Source: JAWXBM01 sp964470455
Lineage (GTDB): Bacteria; Pseudomonadota; Gammaproteobacteria; Xanthomonadales; SZUA-36
Assembly: GCA_964470455.1 (NCBI GenBank)
Contig: CAYYCX010000012.1
Span: 1 to 64,000 of the forward strand
Length of the DNA: 64,000 nt
Direction: 5' to 3'
Positions 54,243 through 62,248 of this stretch are shown here, in pieces (the first letter of the stretch is position 1; each line of letters begins with the position of its first letter). The notes under the pieces are model-generated. The model was not told where the DNA came from. It saw only the letters and a program-made list of their open reading frames with translations, and did not search any database. Both the position numbers and the translations under genes were made by a program.

Positions 54243-55210
54243 TTTTTTGGAGTGCTGGAAACGGGAAAAGCTCTGACAAAAAGCGCGATCCCAATCCACG
54301 AACGGAGAATGAAATGAACATGAAATTTATCACGGGAGTTCTGCTTGCGGCGATGCTGCTGCCGAGCCTGGCGATGGCGCAGACCAACACGCGCGCTACT
54401 TTTGGTGTCACGAAGGTTTTCGGTGACGGCAATGATGAAGCGGAAGTTGCTGTCGCCATTGACTGTAACACCGGCATCATCCTGGACCAGGACAAGCTGC
54501 TGTCGAACAACGAATATGTTGAGTTCGTAGTAACCGACTTCACCGAGGGCACGCTGAACTGCTTCATCGTTGAAGGTGAGGTAACCGACGGTTACTCAGC
54601 CACCTACACCGGTGACGGAATTGACGGCGGCTGTGAATGGGAAGCAATCAACGACGGCGATGCCTACACCTGCGAAATCCTGAACGAGCCGGATGAAGTG
54701 GAAATTGAAGTAACCAAGATCTGGGAAATTGTTGGCGACAACAATAACGTGGACCTGGAGTACTCACTGCGGGCTCGCTGTAACAACGTTTACCAGCCGA
54801 ACAACCAGGAAATGACACTCGGTGGTAACGGCTACTACAAGAAGATCGGTTATGCCAATGGCGAAGGCCCGGCGGATGACGAATTCAGCTTCTGGGTGCG
54901 TCCTGGCTATCCGAGCAGCAACTGCTACGTTAAAGAACGCGTATACGACAGCGCCATTGAAGTTGACAGCAACTGTGGCAGCCTGACGGTATCAGCCGGT
55001 GTGGGTGCCGCTTGCACCATCACCAACACGGTGTTCTTCGAAGGCATCCCGACGCTGAGCCAGTACGGCATGGCGATCATGGCTCTGCTGATGCTGGGTG
55101 TTGGCTTTGTCGGCTTCCGTCGCTTTGCCTGATCTCTGAAGACACAGCAACATAGCTGATTGTTTGAGAACAAATCCCCGCGGCTGCCTTGCACCGCGGG
55201 GATTTTTTTT
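54243..55210. repeat. 968-bp tandem duplication, right copy
   Basis: This block repeats 53082-54049 with no difference that I could see, including the third-codon positions of the gene and the terminator. Identity ends at the T run. Confidence 0.9.
54314..55132 (+). CDS. Secreted two-domain Cys-rich protein with IPTL-CTERM tail (copy 2)
   Basis: The product is identical in sequence to the protein encoded at 53153-53971 (272 residues, signal peptide, two Cys4 domains, IPTL tail). The frame is open further upstream to 54209, but the ATG at 54314 is the counterpart of copy 1 and gives the signal peptide. Having two copies with separate promoters could raise dosage or allow different timing of expression. 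Confidence 0.8.
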   Translation: MNMKFITGVLLAAMLLPSLAMAQTNTRATFGVTKVFGDGNDEAEVAVAIDCNTGIILDQDKLLSNNEYVEFVVTDFTEGTLNCFIVEGEVTDGYSATYTGDGIDGGCEWEAINDGDAYTCEILNEPDEVEIEVTKIWEIVGDNNNVDLEYSLRARCNNVYQPNNQEMTLGGNGYYKKIGYANGEGPADDEFSFWVRPGYPSSNCYVKERVYDSAIEVDSNCGSLTVSAGVGAACTITNTVFFEGIPTLSQYGMAIMALLMLGVGFVGFRRFA

Positions 55211-55211
55211 T
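55172..55211 (+). terminator. Rho-independent terminator of copy 2
   Basis: The same stem as in copy 1 (55172-55183 and 55194-55205) with nine T residues. The next gene starts only 14 nt after it, so that gene would rely on read-through or on a promoter inside copy 2. Confidence 0.92.
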
Positions 55212-55224
55212 ACATGATTGGAAT

Positions 55225-55725
55225 ATGATCAATCAGACTCTGCGAATACAGGTGTTGCTGGGCGCTGCCCTGGTGGCAGCGTGTTTGCTATCGCCGACGT
55301 GTTTACAGGCACAGGTAAAAGGCCTGGGAAAAACCCTTCCCGATGCAGCGGAAGTGCTGGTGTTCAAGAAGTGGGTTGGGGCTACGGGTGACGAAGCCTC
55401 CGTGGAAATACAATTGGTTTGCAGCGGACTGGACGAATTTCATACCCTGAGGGTGAATCAGGACGAACCGGACGGCTGGCTGATTGCTGAAGTACCACCG
55501 GGTGGCAGTAATTGTTCCGTGTATGAGTCGATCCGTGACAGTTATATTCCGGATGAACGTGATTGCCACAACCTGTTGGTGCTGCCGGGTACCAGTGTCG
55601 AGTGCACACTGGTCAATACCAAGCGGGTGAAGCGTATCGAGATGCTGAACCGCTACGGTATCGTCATGCTGATCGCTTTTATCCTTGGAGCCGGCCTGGC
55701 GGCAGTGCACCGCCAATTGCATTGA
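55225..55725 (+). CDS. Shorter secreted paralogue with degenerate CTERM tail
   Basis: A 166-residue protein with a signal peptide (1-30, ending CLQAQ), one domain and a C-terminal hydrophobic helix. Its four cysteines (66, 97, 114, 127) repeat the domain-2 spacing of the larger protein for the last three (C-x16-C-x12-C). The tail reads IEMLNRYGIVMLIAFILGAG plus a basic end, so it aligns with IPTLSQYG but has lost the P and T; it may no longer be sorted and could stay as a membrane anchor. It begins just after the terminator of copy 2 and has a weak ribosome-binding site. Confidence 0.7.
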   Translation: MINQTLRIQVLLGAALVAACLLSPTCLQAQVKGLGKTLPDAAEVLVFKKWVGATGDEASVEIQLVCSGLDEFHTLRVNQDEPDGWLIAEVPPGGSNCSVYESIRDSYIPDERDCHNLLVLPGTSVECTLVNTKRVKRIEMLNRYGIVMLIAFILGAGLAAVHRQLH

Positions 55726-55788
55726 GAGGCAGGCGCCAGTTGGGATGTCCAGTCGGGAAGGATTGGGGCTTGCATGCATTGACGCGAA

Positions 55789-55817
55789 TTGACATATATT
55801 TACAGAGTGTGTATGAT
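55789..55817 (+). promoter_or_regulatory. Promoter 3 (orphan) of the CTERM cluster type
   Basis: TTGACA (55789-55794), 17-nt spacer, TATGAT (55812-55817). ATTTACA sits at the same place in the spacer as in promoters 1 and 2. No open reading frame follows on this strand; prmC comes in from the other side and ends at 55880. Confidence 0.7.
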
Positions 55818-55823
55818 CCTGCC

Positions 55824-55876
55824 ATCACACACAGGCGCTTCACCAAATACAGATCGGCAGGATGCCGGTCTGTTTT
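55824..55876 (+). ncRNA. Possible short RNA or relic leader from promoter 3
   Basis: From the expected start about 7 nt after the -10 to the T run, the transcript would be about 50 nt and consist mainly of a terminator hairpin. GGTTTATGG just after the T run also occurs in the leader of copy 1 (53007-53015), so the segment may be the remains of a third gene copy. Existence as an RNA is inferred only. Confidence 0.3.
55850..55876 (+). terminator. Terminator hairpin behind promoter 3
   Basis: CAGATCGGCA (55850-55859) pairs with TGCCGGTCTG (55863-55872), one G-U pair, loop GGA, followed by TTTT and more T-rich sequence. The T-rich side faces plus-strand transcription. Confidence 0.6.
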
Positions 55877-55879
55877 GGT

Positions 55880-56725
55880 TTATGGGGTTTGTTTTTCCGC
55901 CAGACGTCCCAGGGTGATCCGCTCAATTCCGGCCAGGTCCGATTTGCTGGAGACGGAATCAAAGCCGGCGAGCCGGAACTGCTCCCGGACCTCCTTCGCC
56001 TGGTCATATCCGTGCTCAACCATCAACCAGCCATTTAAATGTAGCCGCGATGCAGCAGCTGTGCAGATTTGCCGCAACGCCTCAAGCCCGTCGCCGCCGG
56101 GGCTCAGTGCCTTGACCGGCTCAAAGCGGCAGTCTCCTTGGCGAAGGTGCGGATCATCGCCCGCAACATAGGGTGGGTTGCTGACAATAAGGTGGAACAA
56201 GCCGTCCAGGGGCTCCAGCCAGGAACCCTGCTGTACGCTGAAATTTGCCAGCCCAAGGTTTCCCGCATTTTCCCTTGCAATGTTCACCGCGGCCTTGCTC
56301 AGGTCACTGGCCTGTACCAGGCAGGCCGGACGTTCTTTGGCAATCGCCAGCCCGATGGCGCCGCTTCCGGTACCCAAATCGGCCACCCGCCAGGCAGCAT
56401 CGGCGGGGATCTTTTCAAGCGCGGATTCAACCAGCAATTCCGTCTCCGGCCTGGGGATCAGGACATCGGGGGAAATTTTGAGCTCAAAGGTCCAGAAGGA
56501 CCGCTTGCCCACCAGGTAGGCGATGGGTTCGCCCCGTTCACGGCGGCGGATCAATGCCAGGAATTCAGCACGGCGCCGGAGTGGCACCACCAGGTCGGGG
56601 TTGGCGAACAGGAAAGAGCGGCTGACCTCAAGGGCATGGCACAGCAGGATTTCTGCTTCCATGCGAGCCAGTGGATCGGGCGCCAGCTTTCCCTGGGCGC
56701 AAAGCAGTAAGGACCTGATCGTCAT
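55880..56725 (-). CDS. prmC: Peptide chain release factor N5-glutamine methyltransferase
   Basis: A 281-residue SAM-dependent methyltransferase modifying the GGQ glutamine of release factors. The N-terminal helical domain ends in RERGEPIAYLVGKRSFW, the SAM motif is VADLGTGSGAIGLAIA and the catalytic motif is VSNPPYV. prfA, often next to it, is not here. It stands between the RND operon and the CTERM cluster. Confidence 0.95.
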   Translation of the reverse strand: MTIRSLLLCAQGKLAPDPLARMEAEILLCHALEVSRSFLFANPDLVVPLRRRAEFLALIRRRERGEPIAYLVGKRSFWTFELKISPDVLIPRPETELLVESALEKIPADAAWRVADLGTGSGAIGLAIAKERPACLVQASDLSKAAVNIARENAGNLGLANFSVQQGSWLEPLDGLFHLIVSNPPYVAGDDPHLRQGDCRFEPVKALSPGGDGLEALRQICTAAASRLHLNGWLMVEHGYDQAKEVREQFRLAGFDSVSSKSDLAGIERITLGRLAEKQTP

Positions 56726-56794
56726 GTGGTGTTCAACAGGATTCTTCGCATTCGCGCCAGGCCCATCCGTTCCATGTGCGGAAACCTGCTCGAA

Positions 56795-59700
56795 TCACAC
56801 CTGATCGCCGCTTCGCATGCGGGTTGATGATCCGGTTGACCGGGTAGGCTTTTCCCTGGATACGCGCTTCGGTTTGGCTGGCAACGCGTGAGCCCAGGCA
56901 CTACGCCACCAGATTCCGAACCGTTCCAGCGCAATATAAAGGGCGGGAATCAGGAACAAGGTGATCGCAGTTGCGAACAGGATGCCAAAGGCCAGCGATG
57001 TGGCCATCGGAATCACCAACTGCGCCTGCAGGCTGGTTTCCAGTACGATGGGCACCAGTCCGAAGAACGTGGTCAGTGAAGTCAACAGGATGGCGCGGAA
57101 TCGTTTGCGCGTTGCGTCCACCACGGCCTGCCTGAGTTCTACCCCGAGTTGCCGCTCGCGATTGACGAAGTCCACCAGGATAAGGCTGTCATTCACCACC
57201 ACCCCAGCCAGCGCTATCAGGCCAAAGAAGCTCAGCACGCTGACCTGGATGCCCAACAGCAAATGTCCGAGCAGGGCGCCGATGGCGCCGAAGGGAATCA
57301 CCGACATGATGATCAGCGGCTGCGAATAGGACTTCAGCGGAATGGCCATCAGTGCGTAAATCATGAACAGGGCAAATGCGGCTCCCTTGATCAGGTCAAC
57401 CTGTACTTCCTGCATGCTGCGTGATGCACCGCTGAGTCGGTAGCGAACGCCCGGAAATTGTTCCAGCACTTCCGGCAACTCAACATTCAGGATGTCCGCG
57501 GTTATCTTGCCGGGTTCATACTTTTCCTGGTCCACTTCAGCCGAAATGCGGATGGCGCGTTCGCGATCGAATCGCTGGATGCGATTGGGAGTTTCGGAAA
57601 ACTCAACATCAGCAACGGCGCGGAACGGCACCCTGCCTCCGTCGGGTGTGCGAATGCGGATGTCATTCAGGTAGCCCACGGAATCACGCTCATCTTCGGG
57701 GTACCGCACCATGACCTTCACTTCGTCCTGGCCTCTCTGGATGCGCTGTACCTCCTCACCGTAGAAGCCGGCGCGCACCTGGCGGGCCAGGTCTGTCAGA
57801 GTCAGCCCCAGGGTCTCTGCTTCGGGCTTGATATTGAGCTTGATTTCGGGGGTACCACTTTCGTGGCTGTTGCGGATATCGAACACGCCCTCGTACTGGC
57901 GAATGCGGCGCTCCAGTTCGGCAGCTGCACGGCTCACCTGGTTGATATTGCTGCCGATCAGCTGCAGGGAAATATCCGGGCCTCCGCCGGGACCGCCCGC
58001 CGCGCCTTCAAAGCCCAGTGTTTTTACGCCAGGAATATCACCCGTTTCCGCCCGCCAGCGGCGCAGAACCTCTGGCCCGCTGATAAGAGTTCCTTCCTTT
58101 ACCAGTTCGGTGATGATCTGCCCCTGTGTGTCGGAATTCACCCAGGAATTCACGCTGGTCACGACACTGCCGGGCTCCAGGCCGTTTTCCTGGCTGACCT
58201 GGCGGTCGACTTCCCACAGCGCCTCCTGCACCCGGCGCACCGCCGCCTCGGTTTTGGCTGGAGCCGTGCCTTCGTTCATCTCGATCTGCACTTGCAGGAA
58301 ATCCGAAACGATATCCGGGAAGAAAACGAACTTGAGAACGCCACCGGCCAGCAGCCCGATGGAAAGGATCAGCATCGCGATGAATGAGGAAAGTACCAGG
58401 CCCGGGTGATTCAGTGACTTTTCCAGCAAGGGCACATACCGGTTGTCAACGAAGTGATGCAGACCCTCACTGAAAAATCGCTGGAAGCGCACAAACGGGT
58501 TACGCGTGGTTTTGCCATAGTGACGAATCTTCATGTGCGAGAGATGCGCCGGCAGGATGAGCTTGGATTCAACCAGCGAAAACACCAGGCAAAGTATGAC
58601 CACCCAGCCAATGGCGGCAAAAAATTCCCCCTGAAAGCCCGAGATCATCAGGATGGGCAGGAATGCCGCGATGGTGGTGAGCACGCCAAATGTCGCGGGA
58701 ACAGCCACCTGCTGCACGCCTTCGACGATATTTTCCACGGAATGACCCTTGGCGCGCATATTGGTGTATGCGCTTTCGCCAATGACGATGGCGTCGTCAA
58801 CCACGATTCCCAGCACCAGGATGAATCCAAACAGGCTGAGCATGTTGACGCTGACGTCCACTACAGGCATGAGGAAAAACGTGCCCAGGAACGCGATCGG
58901 CAAACCAACCATTACCCAGAATGCCAGCTTCAGGCGCAGGAACAGGGTCAGGATCAGGAATACCAGGGCGGCACCCATCACCATATTCTCGAGCATCAGG
59001 TCCAGCCGGTCCTTGAGGTAGTAACTCACATCGGCCCAGGCCGCGATCTGCAGATCCGCGGGAAGGGAGGCCTGCTTCTGTTGCACCCATTCCTGCACCG
59101 TGGCGGAAATTTCCAGGTCGCTCTGCGAGCCTACCGACATCACCTGGATGGTGATCGCCGGCTGGTTGTTGTATTCGGAAAACCACTCCCCTTCAACGAA
59201 CCCATCCTTGATGGTGGCCACATCTTTCAGTCGCAGCCGGGTTCCGTCGGGGTTGGTGCGGATGACGATGTCCTCGAAGTCCTTGCCGGTATAGGCCTGG
59301 CCCTTGGTGCGCACCAGTACATCGCCCGCATCCGAGCGTATGCTGCCGGCCGAGAGGTCCAGCGAACTGCGTCGCACGGCGTTGGCCACTTCAATCAGGG
59401 TCAGGTCAAAGGACTGCAAGTCGAATTCGCTGACCTCTATACTGATTTCATACGGCCGTGAACCGAGGATTTCAGCGCGGGTAATGCCGGGCAGGGTGAC
59501 GATTTCATTGCGGATCTGCTTGGAAAATTCCTTCAGCGTGCGCTCGCTGACGCTGCCATACACACTGACCATCACCACCTGCTGCTGGAACGTGTTGCGC
59601 GCGATGATGGGCTTTTCGGTATTTTCCGGGAATGTGGAAATGGCATCCACGCGGTTCTTGATGATGTCCATGACATCAACCACTTCGTAATCGGCGTCGA

Positions 59701-60010
59701 TTTCCGCGGTTACCGAGCCCATGCCGCGACTGGCGTTGGAAATGATTTCATGGATGCCTTCAACGTCCTGGATGGCCTCTTCGATCTTGATGACCACGCC
59801 TTCCTCTACGTCTTCAGGCGTGGCCCCCAGGAAAGGAACGCTGATCGTGACGTAATTGGTTTCGACCCGTGGCTGGGTTTCTTTTTTGATGGACGCTGCC
59901 GAAACCAGCCCGCCAACAATCAGGATGAACATCAGCAGGTTGGCCGCCACCGAGTTCCTGGCAAACCAGGAAATCAGCGCGTTGAAGGGGTCGTGTTTTT
60001 CCATGCTCAT
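56795..60010 (-). CDS. RND-family efflux transporter permease
   Basis: A 1071-residue RND pump subunit of the HAE1-like group. It has the first helix at about 14-32, two large periplasmic domains and 12 helices in total; the proton-relay Asp pair is in LGIVVDDAIVIGES in helix 4. It begins by overlapping the adaptor gene stop by 4 nt. No outer-membrane channel gene is nearby, so it would use a shared TolC-like channel. The basic C-terminal tail after the last helix is about 40 residues long. Confidence 0.93.
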   Translation of the reverse strand: MSMEKHDPFNALISWFARNSVAANLLMFILIVGGLVSAASIKKETQPRVETNYVTISVPFLGATPEDVEEGVVIKIEEAIQDVEGIHEIISNASRGMGSVTAEIDADYEVVDVMDIIKNRVDAISTFPENTEKPIIARNTFQQQVVMVSVYGSVSERTLKEFSKQIRNEIVTLPGITRAEILGSRPYEISIEVSEFDLQSFDLTLIEVANAVRRSSLDLSAGSIRSDAGDVLVRTKGQAYTGKDFEDIVIRTNPDGTRLRLKDVATIKDGFVEGEWFSEYNNQPAITIQVMSVGSQSDLEISATVQEWVQQKQASLPADLQIAAWADVSYYLKDRLDLMLENMVMGAALVFLILTLFLRLKLAFWVMVGLPIAFLGTFFLMPVVDVSVNMLSLFGFILVLGIVVDDAIVIGESAYTNMRAKGHSVENIVEGVQQVAVPATFGVLTTIAAFLPILMISGFQGEFFAAIGWVVILCLVFSLVESKLILPAHLSHMKIRHYGKTTRNPFVRFQRFFSEGLHHFVDNRYVPLLEKSLNHPGLVLSSFIAMLILSIGLLAGGVLKFVFFPDIVSDFLQVQIEMNEGTAPAKTEAAVRRVQEALWEVDRQVSQENGLEPGSVVTSVNSWVNSDTQGQIITELVKEGTLISGPEVLRRWRAETGDIPGVKTLGFEGAAGGPGGGPDISLQLIGSNINQVSRAAAELERRIRQYEGVFDIRNSHESGTPEIKLNIKPEAETLGLTLTDLARQVRAGFYGEEVQRIQRGQDEVKVMVRYPEDERDSVGYLNDIRIRTPDGGRVPFRAVADVEFSETPNRIQRFDRERAIRISAEVDQEKYEPGKITADILNVELPEVLEQFPGVRYRLSGASRSMQEVQVDLIKGAAFALFMIYALMAIPLKSYSQPLIIMSVIPFGAIGALLGHLLLGIQVSVLSFFGLIALAGVVVNDSLILVDFVNRERQLGVELRQAVVDATRKRFRAILLTSLTTFFGLVPIVLETSLQAQLVIPMATSLAFGILFATAITLFLIPALYIALERFGIWWRSAWAHALPAKPKRVSREKPTRSTGSSTRMRSGDQV

Positions 60011-61242
60011 GGCTGGTATTCCGTTTCGGCCAGTGCCCCGGATTGCGTTTCTGCTTCCACGGACGAATTTTCGGCAATCGCCAGTTTGCTGCCTGGAATG
60101 GCTGCCTCGATGGCGGTGACGACTACTCGGTCACCGGCCTTCAGGCCGCTACCTATGTAAACCACCTGTGGTTCAGCCCGTACGATACTGACCTGGCGGA
60201 TTTCCAGTTCGTTCTCAGAGTTTGCCAGCAATACGGACTGATCCTCATGCAGTGCCATGCGCGGAAGGCTGACCACGTTGTCCAGCCAGATTCCCTCGAT
60301 TTCGGCCCGGACAAAGGTACCCATGCGCAGTTCAGCCTGCCGGCTTTTGCCCAACACTGCGTAAGGGTCGGTGACCTGGGCCACGGCGTACACCACGCGG
60401 CTGTCCTGGTCAACCACGCCTTCCGTGCGCACGATTTCACCTTTCCAGGAGCCCGGCAGGCCACTGCCTTCTGCGCTCAGGTATACCGGGACGGGATCGT
60501 GCGGCTCATTGCCCACCGCGCTGCCGGCAGCACTGGGCAGGTTCAGGAACTTCAGGTCTTCGACCGCCAGTGGCAGGCGGATTTCCGCGATATCGATCGC
60601 GAAGCTCACACCCAGCGCGGTTCCGGGAGCGACATACTGGCCAATATCGACCTGCTTGCTTCGCACCAGCCCGTCGTAGGGCGCCCTGATCGATGTTCGG
60701 TCCAGGTCACGCTGCGCTTTCAGCAGGTCGGCTTCTGCGGCCTTGACTCCGGCCAGGGCTTCCGCCAACTGGGGTTTGCGCAGGGTAAGTTCTGAGGGCT
60801 CCCCGGTACGGCCCAGGTTTTGCCAGTCCTTCAACGCCTGCTCAGAGCGGGCCTTCTGGTCGGCGTATTGCGCCTGGCGGGAGGCCAGGTTGGCCTCAGC
60901 CCGTTTCAGCGCGGCATCGTAGTCGCTGGGATCGATGCGCAGCAACACTTCGCCCTGCTCGAAAAAACCGCCGGCAACGAAATTGCTCGAGACGCTGATG
61001 ACCTTCCCCGCAACTTCCGCCACCAGTACCGTTTCGGTGCGTGGCAGCACGCTTCCCTGGGAACCGATCATGAGGTGCATGGACTCCGGTTTTACGGTGA
61101 TCACATCCACCAACTGGGCCTTGGGACCTTCATCCTTGCGTTCCGGGCGTTTCCCCTTGGAAATGGCAACCATTGCAAACACCACAGCCAGTGATGTCAG
61201 GATGATTATCAGGGGCAGGGTGTAACGCAAAAATTTCTTCAT
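60007..61242 (-). CDS. RND efflux periplasmic adaptor
   Basis: A 411-residue membrane fusion protein: membrane anchor (residues 8-29), lipoyl half, alpha-hairpin with EANLASRQAQYADQKARSE, second lipoyl half with RTSIRAPYDGLVRSKQVDIG and beta-barrel domain. It partners the downstream permease. The ATG at 61242, MKKFLRYTLPL, is preferred over one five codons earlier. Confidence 0.92.
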   Translation of the reverse strand: MKKFLRYTLPLIIILTSLAVVFAMVAISKGKRPERKDEGPKAQLVDVITVKPESMHLMIGSQGSVLPRTETVLVAEVAGKVISVSSNFVAGGFFEQGEVLLRIDPSDYDAALKRAEANLASRQAQYADQKARSEQALKDWQNLGRTGEPSELTLRKPQLAEALAGVKAAEADLLKAQRDLDRTSIRAPYDGLVRSKQVDIGQYVAPGTALGVSFAIDIAEIRLPLAVEDLKFLNLPSAAGSAVGNEPHDPVPVYLSAEGSGLPGSWKGEIVRTEGVVDQDSRVVYAVAQVTDPYAVLGKSRQAELRMGTFVRAEIEGIWLDNVVSLPRMALHEDQSVLLANSENELEIRQVSIVRAEPQVVYIGSGLKAGDRVVVTAIEAAIPGSKLAIAENSSVEAETQSGALAETEYQP

Positions 61243-61296
61243 TCCTGAACACTCCAAAGGCCCCGGTGCGGGGATTTACTCTTGTTATGGAGTGCA

Positions 61297-61325
61297 ATTA
61301 TCCCAGTTGGGTCGAGCAACGTCAT
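61297..61325 (-). promoter_or_regulatory. Candidate promoter of the RND operon
   Basis: On the minus strand ATGACG (61320-61325), a 17-nt spacer and GATAAT (61297-61302), about 55 nt before the adaptor gene. No clear regulator gene is adjacent. Confidence 0.4.
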
Positions 61326-61478
61326 AGGGCAAAAGCCATGTACAATGCACTTTTTGTTTTTGGGCTTGGTGCCCGGGCTCGCAAGGAAGATGGGTTGTCC
61401 CCATATTAAAAACGTGAGCAGAGGTTCAAACGATCATGTCCGGGACAAACGAAAGCGAGCAATAGGGAAAGTCGAGTA

Positions 61479-62246
61479 ATGGGAATTACGCTGAAATCAA
61501 AAGCGGAAATCGAGGAAATGCGCGTGGCGGGGCAACTGGCTGCCGAAGTGCTGCGCATGATTGCGGACCATGTGAAGCCCGGCATCACCACCGGCGAGCT
61601 GGATGAAATCTGTCACCGTTACATCACCGAAACCCAGCAGGCCATTCCCGCCCCGTTGAATTACAAGGGCTTTCCCAAGTCGATCTGCACTTCGGTCAAC
61701 CACGTGATTTGCCATGGAATTCCGGGCGACAAGGTGCTGAAGGACGGCGATATCATCAATATCGATGTAACCGTCATCAAGAATGGCTGGCACGGTGATA
61801 CCAGCAAGATGTTCCAGGTGGGAACCCCGACCATCAAGGGCCAGCGCGTAAGCGACATTGCGCACCAATGCATGGTTACCGGCATTGAGATGGTGCGTCC
61901 GGGAATACGCCTGGGCGACATTGGCCACGCCATCCAGAAGGTGGCGGAAAGCCAGGGGTGTTCCATCGTGCGCGAATATTGCGGCCACGGCATCGGGCGG
62001 ATTTTTCACGAAGACCCCCAGGTGCTGCACTACGGCCGCCCCGACAGTGGCGAAATGCTGGTACCCGGCATGGTGTTCACGATTGAACCCATGGTCAATC
62101 TCGGGCGGCGCGAAACGCGCCTGATGCCCGATGGCTGGACTGTCATTACCAAGGACCGCAGCCTGTCCGCGCAGTGGGAACACACCATCGCAGTGACAGA
62201 GGAGGGATTCGATGTACTGACCCGGCTGCCTGACGACCCCATCTGA
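61479..62246 (+). CDS. map: Methionine aminopeptidase, type I
   Basis: A 255-residue enzyme removing N-terminal methionine from nascent proteins. Metal ligands lie in IINIDVTVIKNGWHGDTSKM, EYCGHGIGRIFHEDP, FTIEPMV and AQWEHTIAV. In many Gammaproteobacteria it is directly divergent from rpsB; here rpsB is about 37 kb away, although map and rpsB keep opposite directions. Confidence 0.97.
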   Translation: MGITLKSKAEIEEMRVAGQLAAEVLRMIADHVKPGITTGELDEICHRYITETQQAIPAPLNYKGFPKSICTSVNHVICHGIPGDKVLKDGDIINIDVTVIKNGWHGDTSKMFQVGTPTIKGQRVSDIAHQCMVTGIEMVRPGIRLGDIGHAIQKVAESQGCSIVREYCGHGIGRIFHEDPQVLHYGRPDSGEMLVPGMVFTIEPMVNLGRRETRLMPDGWTVITKDRSLSAQWEHTIAVTEEGFDVLTRLPDDPI

Positions 62247-62248
62247 CC

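Noticed and set aside
53082..55210. Transposon or insertion sequence as the cause of the duplicated genes
   Set aside because: No transposase, terminal inverted repeats or target-site duplications were seen around the blocks.
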